Source: a virus. Taken from it: a stretch of 41,568 bases of DNA. Where the stretch lies: the IMG/VR virus record IMGVR_UViG_3300036828_001091, positions 1 to 41,568 of that record, one strand, 5' to 3'. Numbering within the stretch: the stretch's first letter is position 1; each line of letters starts with the position of its first letter. Made by a program: the position numbers and the translations under genes. Positions 35,798-41,568 of this stretch are shown here, one piece after another. The notes under the pieces were generated by a model, which worked only from the letters and a program-made list of their open reading frames with translations, had not been told where the DNA came from and searched no databases.

Positions 35798-37478
35798 CGA
35801 GCCTACCCAGGCCGAGCGGGCGGTAAAGACAATCCCTGGGGCCAAGGCCCTGGCGAACGGCTATTTCGCCTTCCCCAACACGCTCTACAACGTGCAGCTC
35901 GCGCGCTGGATCGGTCTGCCGGTTCCGCCGCCGCTGGCAGCATACGACTGGCCCGGGCAATTCACCCCGTTCGCGGCGCAGAAGACCATGGCCAATTTCA
36001 TGACGGTGCACCCGCGCTGCCTGAACCTGAGCGACATGGGCACTGGCAAGACACTGGCCGCGCTCTGGGCGAGCGATTTTTTGATGCAGAAAAATCCGGG
36101 GATGAAAACCCTTATCGTATCCCCGCTATCCACACTCTACCGGGTCTGGCAGGACGCGATCTTCCAGCACCTCCTCGGCCGGCGCAAGTGCGTGGTGCTG
36201 CACGGTGACGCCAAGAAACGCAAGAAGCTGCTGGCCGAGCCAGCGGACTACTACATCGTCAATTTCGACGGCGTGGGCGTGCTGCGCAAGGAGCTGGCCG
36301 AGCGCAAGGATATTGCGATCGTCGTCGTCGACGAGGCCTCGGCCTACCGCGACGGCACCACCAAGAGACATCGTATTGCGCGCGCCATCCTGGGCGGGCG
36401 CGCCTATTTCTGGCTGATGACGGGAACGCCTACCCCGAACAGCCCCCTCGACGCCTACGGGCTCGCCAAGCTGATCAACAATAGTTTTGGCGAAAGCTTT
36501 CTCGGTTTCAAAAGCAGAGTGATGGAGCAGGTGAGCAAGTGGGTGTGGATGCCGCGCCCCGGCGCGCACGAGATGGCGCACCGGCTGATGCAGCCGTCGA
36601 TCCGGTTTGCGATCGAGGACTGCATGGACCTGCCCGCGCAGCTGGTACAGCAGCGCGATGTGGCATTCTCGCCAAAACAGACCGCGGCGTATGAAAGGCT
36701 GAAAGCCGATCTGGTTCTGCGGCTGAAGGAGAAGGATACGATCATCACCGCCGTCAATCAGGCGGTGCTGCGTCTCAAGCTCATTCAGATTGCGGCCGGC
36801 GCTGTCTACGACAGCGAGCACGAGGTGCACCTGATGGACGCCGCTCCGCGCATCGCCATCCTGCGCGAGGTGATGCAGGAGTGCAGGGAGAAGATCATCA
36901 TCTTTGCTCCGCTCACCAGCGTCGTGAACATGCTGTTTGCCGAGTTGTCTCGTGACAACTCGTGTGCCGTGATCACCGGAGCAGTCAGCTCGAAGGTCCG
37001 TGCCGACATCTTTCGCGACTTTCAGGAAGCTGAGAACCCGCGCGTGCTGATCGCCGACCCGGCGACCATGTCGCACGGCCTAACCCTGGTCCGCGCGACA
37101 TGTATCATCTGGTACGCGCCCACCGATCGAACCGAGCTGTACCTGCAAGCAAACAAACGGATCGACCGGCCAGGGCAGACCAAGACGAACGTGGTCATAC
37201 AACTCGCAGCAACAAGAATAGAGCGTGAGATCTATCGACGATTGGCAACCAACGAAAGCATGCAGGGACTTATACTTGAATTAGCAAAGGGAGAAGGTGA
37301 TGCAGGAGCAGCAGAATACAGCACAGAAACCAACGGTAGCGGAGATGATCAAAAAGTATCTGGAACTGAGGACAACGAAGGAGTTGAAAACGAAACAGCA
37401 CGAGCAGGAGATAGCGCCTTACACGGCGAGCATGACGCTGATCGAGAACCTGTTGATGGACGAGATCAACAAGCTTGA
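35766..37478 (+). CDS. SNF2-family DNA helicase/translocase (570 aa)
   Basis: Motif I LSDMGTGKT (88-96), motif Ia LIVSPLSTL, motif II VVVDEAS (186-192), motif III LMTGTPTPNS (217-226), motif V/VI region ADPATMSHGLTL ... QANKRIDRPGQ (about 470). These are the helicase motifs of the SNF2-like superfamily 2 helicases common next to phage nucleases. The last 59 residues (from GEGDAGAAEYS) overlap the next gene in another frame and are hydrophilic and disordered. Likely remodels DNA with the VRR-NUC partner. Confidence 0.9.
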   Translation: MWISGDLIVYDEPTQAERAVKTIPGAKALANGYFAFPNTLYNVQLARWIGLPVPPPLAAYDWPGQFTPFAAQKTMANFMTVHPRCLNLSDMGTGKTLAALWASDFLMQKNPGMKTLIVSPLSTLYRVWQDAIFQHLLGRRKCVVLHGDAKKRKKLLAEPADYYIVNFDGVGVLRKELAERKDIAIVVVDEASAYRDGTTKRHRIARAILGGRAYFWLMTGTPTPNSPLDAYGLAKLINNSFGESFLGFKSRVMEQVSKWVWMPRPGAHEMAHRLMQPSIRFAIEDCMDLPAQLVQQRDVAFSPKQTAAYERLKADLVLRLKEKDTIITAVNQAVLRLKLIQIAAGAVYDSEHEVHLMDAAPRIAILREVMQECREKIIIFAPLTSVVNMLFAELSRDNSCAVITGAVSSKVRADIFRDFQEAENPRVLIADPATMSHGLTLVRATCIIWYAPTDRTELYLQANKRIDRPGQTKTNVVIQLAATRIEREIYRRLATNESMQGLILELAKGEGDAGAAEYSTETNGSGDDQKVSGTEDNEGVENETARAGDSALHGEHDADREPVDGRDQQA

Positions 37479-37716
37479 AGGACAATCGATCAAGACCCAA
37501 TTCGGAACGGCGTATCGGTCAACGATCACAAGTTTCCGGGTTGCCGATCGCGAGGCTTGGCTGGAGTTCGTATTCGGCGGCAACCATCGCGATTTCGTTA
37601 CCGCAAACATAGCCAAGGATGCAGTCAAGGAGTACAGCGACCAGCATGGCAACCCGCCCGGGTTGAACGTGACGCAGATCTACAAGATGAACATCAGAGC
37701 AGGAGAACCGGCATGA
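37300..37716 (+). CDS. Gp157-like replication-associated protein (138 aa)
   Basis: GGGAG lies six bases before the ATG. The protein is charged and helical at the start (PTVAEMIKKYLELRTTKELK) and ends with GQSIKTQFGTAYRSTITSFR, then ADREAWLEFV and GLNVTQIYKMNIRAGE. The KT-x-FGTAYR-x-T ... F-x-V-x-D-x-x-A-x-L-x-F pattern is that of Gp157-type proteins found near phage ssDNA-binding proteins. The first 182 bases overlap the helicase 3' end. The next gene begins inside its stop. Confidence 0.75.
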   Translation: MQEQQNTAQKPTVAEMIKKYLELRTTKELKTKQHEQEIAPYTASMTLIENLLMDEINKLEGQSIKTQFGTAYRSTITSFRVADREAWLEFVFGGNHRDFVTANIAKDAVKEYSDQHGNPPGLNVTQIYKMNIRAGEPA

Positions 37717-38708
37717 ACCAGCTGTCCACGATGCGCGAAGGAAAGCGTTTCCTCGATGAGGCCGCGACCGGCAATCAGATGCCACCGCGGGTATCAATCG
37801 ATCATAACCAGTTCAGCCTGATCGACCCCAGCGGACAGAGCACGCACGTCCCTTCCCTGCCGGATGGGCCGGCGCTCGACATGGTCGTCGTCGATCTGAA
37901 CAATATGACTTCCAAGTTGTACTGGGGCAAGGCGTTCTCTCGCAGCGAGGTCGCGCCTCCGATCTGCTGGTCGGACAATGGCACTGCGCCTTCATCGCTT
38001 GCCCAGGCCCCGCAGTCAGTGACCTGCGCAACCTGCCCGCACAATGTAATAGGATCTGCGATCGGGTTCAGCGGTGCACGCATCAAGGCGTGCGGCGATC
38101 TGAAAAAGTTTGCCGTAATCGTGAAGGGCTTCCAGGGTGTCTATCAGTTCACGGTCAAGCCTGGAAGCTTCAAGAAATGGAACGAGTACACGCGCATGCT
38201 GCAGCTGCAGAAGCTGCCCCAGGGCGGGCAACCCGATCTATGCGACATCGTCACCCGCGTGCGCTTCATTGGTCAGGGCGTACACTCGTTTGAACCTCTT
38301 GAATTGGTTGATGGCGAGCTGGCCGATCGCGTGATGGAGATCTGGGAGAAGAACAAGACACAGGACATAACCGGTATGATCGTCGGACGTTATGACCAAC
38401 CCCATACCGGGGCGCTGCCGGAGCCGCATCACACTGTCCTGGGAGCAAGAATGCAATCCGCACCCACAGCTCCCATTGCGCAGCCACAGGTTCCGCCGCC
38501 GCCACCCAAGCCGGCGTTGTTCGCGCAGCAACCTGCGGCTTCTCCTCCCGCAGCGGAACCCAAGAAGCCGCGTGCTGCCCCCAAGCCGGCGGCAACCGAT
38601 CTGGCCCCGCCGGTGCCACCGCATGGCCTGCAGGAACCGCAGCAGGGGCTGTCCGCCGAGGTGCAAGATCGGCTATTCGGTGCGTTCAATCTGCCCACCG
38701 TAAAGTGA
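37713..38708 (+). CDS. Replication accessory protein, possible ssDNA-binding role (331 aa)
   Basis: AGGAG lies seven bases before the ATG. The first 230 residues look globular and beta-rich (PRVSIDHNQFSLIDPSGQST, LDMVVVDLNNMTSKLYW). They carry a Cys cluster TCATCPHN ... RIKACGDLKK (about residues 107-131) that probably binds zinc. The C-terminal 100 residues are Pro/Ala/Gln-rich and disordered, then a short terminal helix LSAEVQDRLFGAFNL. Position after the Gp157-like gene and before primase suggests a ssDNA-binding or recombination mediator, but no family is firmly recognised. Confidence 0.6.
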   Translation: MNQLSTMREGKRFLDEAATGNQMPPRVSIDHNQFSLIDPSGQSTHVPSLPDGPALDMVVVDLNNMTSKLYWGKAFSRSEVAPPICWSDNGTAPSSLAQAPQSVTCATCPHNVIGSAIGFSGARIKACGDLKKFAVIVKGFQGVYQFTVKPGSFKKWNEYTRMLQLQKLPQGGQPDLCDIVTRVRFIGQGVHSFEPLELVDGELADRVMEIWEKNKTQDITGMIVGRYDQPHTGALPEPHHTVLGARMQSAPTAPIAQPQVPPPPPKPALFAQQPAASPPAAEPKKPRAAPKPAATDLAPPVPPHGLQEPQQGLSAEVQDRLFGAFNLPTVK

Positions 38709-38720
38709 CCTAGACATCAT

Positions 38721-38747
38721 TCCGGCGCAGGAGCATCCTGCGCCGGA
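38721..38747. terminator. Perfect 12-bp hairpin with GCA loop
   Basis: TCCGGCGCAGGA and TCCTGCGCCGGA flank GCA. It lies 12 bases after the 331-aa gene stop and 36 bases before the primase start, with no T-tract. The geometry (perfect arms, three-base loop) matches the hairpins at 26.5-26.7 kb, and the loop is the same GCA as one of them. Terminator or recognition element. Confidence 0.55.
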
Positions 38748-38782
38748 CCTGTGCTTTCACATCATCGATCTGGGGCTAGTCC

Positions 38783-41568
38783 ATGGACCTCGTGGGCTTT
38801 CTGCGGCACGTTTGGCCTGATGAAGGTTGGAAATGCACCGCAGTAAAGCTCGCAAAGGGATACGCCCACCACTTCACCGAGACCGCGGAAGAAGCCGCGG
38901 AGTACATGCTGCAGCAGGACGCGCTGGAGCGCACGGTCTATTTCGCAATCTCGGTGTTCAAGACTACCGTCAACCGCAGGGGCGAGAATGCTCTTTGTAC
39001 CAAGGTCCTGCCACTCGACATCGATGTCGGCGAGGACAAGCCATATAAGACAAGAGCCGAAGCGTCAGCAGCACTGACAGATTTCCTGGCCGAGCATCGC
39101 CTGCCCGATCACACCATCGTCCACAGCGGCCCGGTGGGGTTGCATGGCTATCTTGTGCTCGACGCACCGCTTCCGCCCGAGCGCTGGAAGCCGCTCGCGC
39201 TTGCTTACAAAGATTTGTGCATACGGAGCGGCCTGCATATCGATCCCTCGCGCTCGGCCGACCTTGCCGGAGTGATGCGGCCCCCGGGCACGCATCACCG
39301 CAAGGGCTCACCCTATCCGGTGCAGGTCGCGCATGTGGCGGAGCCGTTTTGGGCGGGGGATCTTGCGTTTGAGCCGCAGGTCCACCTGCAGCGGGAACGC
39401 AAGTATGGCCTTATCGACTATGCGCCGGTGTACGACAATCGACCCAGTGATCCGAACAAGGTGGCCGCCGGCTGCGCGCAGATTGCCGAGGTGCGCGACA
39501 AAAAGCGGGATGTTTCGTACGAGCAGTGGCTTTGGGCGATATGGGTCTTGCATCACTGCACCGATGGCGACGAGGTCGTGCACGAGTGGTCGAACTGGCA
39601 TCCTACTTATTCCGAGGAGATAACGGACCACAAGCTTGCAGAGGATAAACCACCTGTTCTTTGTACGACCTTCCATCGCACCAACCCCAATCATTGTCTC
39701 AGCTGCAAGCATTGGGGCAATATCAAAACTCCGCTGGAACTAGGACGCGAAGCGGGTGCAGATCTGGTTTTGATGAACGGTCAAGCTGCTGCGTCCTCGT
39801 TCATCAATGACGAGAAGGGGCTGCGGTACAGAACCGAGAGCAAAAAGGGGGATCCGGTAGAGATCAGGATCAGCCGCTGGCCGATCCATGTACGCTTCGT
39901 TTCCCGCGGCGAGCGCAATGACGATGAGTTCGGGTTGCTGCTGGAGCTGGAAATGCCCCACACCGGCAAGCTTCCATTGCGGATAGCTTCCGGCGTACTT
40001 GCCTCGGCGCAGGCGATGCCCGAGCTGCACCGCATGGGGGCGGTGATCCACGAGCCTGACTTGTTCCGCAAATACGTGAGACAACAGATGGACGAATTTC
40101 ATGGGAGCAACGCGCCGCAGACGCGCTACGACCAGTTTGGCTGGAAAGACTTCGACAACTCTTTCTTATTTGGCAATCAGCTCTACACCCCGACGCAGAT
40201 CCTTCCCTGCGCCGGCTCGCCGGAGATCGAGCGCCGTTCGCGTCTGCTCGGTCCCCGCGGGGGCTCTCTCAAGGCTTGGACTGCCGCAGCCAATACACTC
40301 TTCGCTGCTGGATGTGAGCCGCATAGCTTCGCACTATGCTGCGCATTCGGGGCGGTGCTTATGCATTTTCACTCCGAAGAAGGCGGTGCGATCGTCAATC
40401 TCATCTCAGAGCAAAGCGCCACTGGCAAGACCACCGGACTTGAGGCTATTGCAAGCGTATGGGGCGAGATGGACGGCATTCGTCTTACTGATGACGACAC
40501 GCGGGTATCCCGGGGCCTGCTCCTGGGTGCTCTGGGTAATCTTCCCTGCGTATTTGACGAACTGCATCGCCGCGATCCCGACGTCATCCGGCAGTTTGTC
40601 ATCATGTTCACGAACGGCCGCGACAAGCGCCGCGGGCGCCCCGATGGGACATTACGCGAGCCTGCCGGCGCGTGGCAGACCATACTCGTTCTGGGGTCCA
40701 ACGTCTCGATCGTCGACATCATGCAGGCGCAGGCCACCGAAGAAGCGCAGGCCTATCGCATCCTAGAATTTGTGGCCACTCAAAGCTTCTCCGGCAACGA
40801 AGGCGATCGGCTCCGCCGCGAGCTGCGCGCCAACAGCGGCCACGCAGGACATGCGTTCCTGAAATTCCTGATGCAGCCCGGTGTGCTGGAGCTGACCCGC
40901 CGCGAGCTGGACAATGCCATGGAGAGCCTGTGGGCGGAAAAATACGGGTTCGACAAGCGCCATCGGTTCTGGGTGCGCTGCATCGCCTGCGCCCTGGTAG
41001 CTGGCCGCATCGTCAATCACATGGGGCTGCTCAATTTCGACTACGAGCGGGTGATCAATTGGACGATCGCGCGCTGCCAGAACCGTAACATCAACGAGGT
41101 CAAACGCGACTACGTGCAGGTGCTCAACGAGGCGCTGTACGAGCTGTACGCCTACACTCTGGTGGTCGACAAGGAGTGGGTGTCAGGCATGGCGTGCTTG
41201 GTATTAGGTGCACCGCGCGGCAATGCCGGCATGTTCGCCCGGCGCGTGCGCGACAGCGGGCGCATGTACATCGCGCGCACGTGGCTGCGCAAGTGGCTGA
41301 CCGAGCGCATGGTCAACCGCACCAGCTTCATCAACCAGCTCACCGATCTGAAGGTCATCGTCAATCAGAATAAATTCATCACTCTCGGCGCCGGTACCGA
41401 TCACAACGTCGGCGGACAGATCGCCTGCTTCGAGATCGACATGCACCACGAGCTGATGAACGAGGCAGTGCTCAAGTCCGAGGATACGCTGCCTGCGAAG
41501 GTTAAGAATGCGCGCCCGCTCGGGGCCATCATTCAGTTTCAGCGCAAAGCAACTTCAGCTTTTCCTCC
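38783..41568 (+). CDS. Primase-helicase fusion: primase-polymerase N terminus and DUF927-like ATPase (3' end beyond window)
   Basis: At least 928 codons without a stop. N terminus (about 1-190): archaeo-eukaryotic primase style, with VLPLDIDVGEDKPY (acidic D-x-D), VHSGPVGLHGYLVLD and RSADLAGVMRPPGTHHRKGS, the PrimPol Arg/Pro-Gly-Thr segment. A PriCT-like helix (YEQWLWAIWVLHHC) and a Cys/His cluster NHCLSCKHW follow. From about 450 the sequence is DUF927-like: FGWKDFDNSFLFGNQLYTPT, Walker A SEQSATGKTTGL and Walker B LPCVFDEL, with a later sensor-like LVLGSN. It combines primer synthesis and unwinding for the family A polymerase upstream. Confidence 0.88.
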   Translation, partial: MDLVGFLRHVWPDEGWKCTAVKLAKGYAHHFTETAEEAAEYMLQQDALERTVYFAISVFKTTVNRRGENALCTKVLPLDIDVGEDKPYKTRAEASAALTDFLAEHRLPDHTIVHSGPVGLHGYLVLDAPLPPERWKPLALAYKDLCIRSGLHIDPSRSADLAGVMRPPGTHHRKGSPYPVQVAHVAEPFWAGDLAFEPQVHLQRERKYGLIDYAPVYDNRPSDPNKVAAGCAQIAEVRDKKRDVSYEQWLWAIWVLHHCTDGDEVVHEWSNWHPTYSEEITDHKLAEDKPPVLCTTFHRTNPNHCLSCKHWGNIKTPLELGREAGADLVLMNGQAAASSFINDEKGLRYRTESKKGDPVEIRISRWPIHVRFVSRGERNDDEFGLLLELEMPHTGKLPLRIASGVLASAQAMPELHRMGAVIHEPDLFRKYVRQQMDEFHGSNAPQTRYDQFGWKDFDNSFLFGNQLYTPTQILPCAGSPEIERRSRLLGPRGGSLKAWTAAANTLFAAGCEPHSFALCCAFGAVLMHFHSEEGGAIVNLISEQSATGKTTGLEAIASVWGEMDGIRLTDDDTRVSRGLLLGALGNLPCVFDELHRRDPDVIRQFVIMFTNGRDKRRGRPDGTLREPAGAWQTILVLGSNVSIVDIMQAQATEEAQAYRILEFVATQSFSGNEGDRLRRELRANSGHAGHAFLKFLMQPGVLELTRRELDNAMESLWAEKYGFDKRHRFWVRCIACALVAGRIVNHMGLLNFDYERVINWTIARCQNRNINEVKRDYVQVLNEALYELYAYTLVVDKEWVSGMACLVLGAPRGNAGMFARRVRDSGRMYIARTWLRKWLTERMVNRTSFINQLTDLKVIVNQNKFITLGAGTDHNVGGQIACFEIDMHHELMNEAVLKSEDTLPAKVKNARPLGAIIQFQRKATSAFP

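Noticed and set aside
36126-37076. Minus-strand open frame of 316 codons
   Set aside because: Antisense to the SNF2 helicase; composition dominated by His, Val and Arg and no ribosome site.
1-41568. tRNA genes
   Set aside because: I saw no cloverleaf with a conserved T-loop in the non-coding stretches; a dedicated search was not possible.

Overview
This window is a piece of a tailed double-stranded DNA bacteriophage (Caudoviricetes). It carries a complete packaging, head and tail module, a lysis pair and much of a replication module, with no bacterial housekeeping gene, rRNA or tRNA. The N4-gp56-type major capsid protein, the absence of tail tape-measure or sheath genes, and the long Ala/Gln-rich internal-virion-type proteins suggest a podovirus-like virion. 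GC-rich third codon positions and an amidase/SH3/RlpA-like endolysin suggest a high-GC Gram-negative host, probably a proteobacterium; this is inference. Both ends are open: an ATP-grasp gene runs off the left edge and a primase-helicase gene off the right edge.

Layout. From 26.3 kb leftward, nearly all genes lie on the minus strand: zinc-ribbon protein, KTSC protein, terminase large subunit, portal, three small proteins, tail spike and two small proteins (down to 17.5 kb). After an inverted lysis cassette come scaffold, major capsid protein, three small head proteins, a tiny acidic ORF, tail adaptor and tail proteins, a collar-domain fibre, a His-rich protein, a 32-residue membrane protein and three internal-virion-type proteins. 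The plus-strand endolysin and membrane protein (16.0-17.5 kb) face the spike operon and diverge from the scaffold/capsid operon.

The 26.3-27.1 kb stretch separates the leftward structural genes from the rightward early genes and holds no convincing gene. It contains an operator-like CTAG array, a terminator hairpin, four perfect hairpins with trinucleotide loops, a G-quadruplex motif, a 20-bp palindrome, a consensus DnaA box and AT-rich DNA. It is the best candidate for a replication origin and control region.

The right half is rightward and consists mostly of small, tightly overlapping genes (ATGA or TGATG junctions): a ribbon-helix-helix regulator, a run of short accessory ORFs, Cys-rich proteins, an HTH regulator facing a leftward gene across tandem repeats, family A DNA polymerase, a DUF6496-like protein, a PD-(D/E)XK exonuclease, a VRR-NUC nuclease, an SNF2-type helicase, a Gp157-like protein, a possible ssDNA-binding protein and a primase/DUF927 helicase fusion. 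One convergent-gene pair (27.3-27.8 kb) reads leftward from a palindromic divergent promoter.

Most interesting: the hairpin/G4/DnaA-box origin candidate, the shared-palindrome divergent promoter at 27.88 kb, an H-type pseudoknot leader at 31.9 kb, the inverted lysis cassette with two tandem hairpins in its divergent promoter region, the terminase with a long C-terminal extension, and a Cys protein built from a duplicated C-x2-C-x8-C...CC module.
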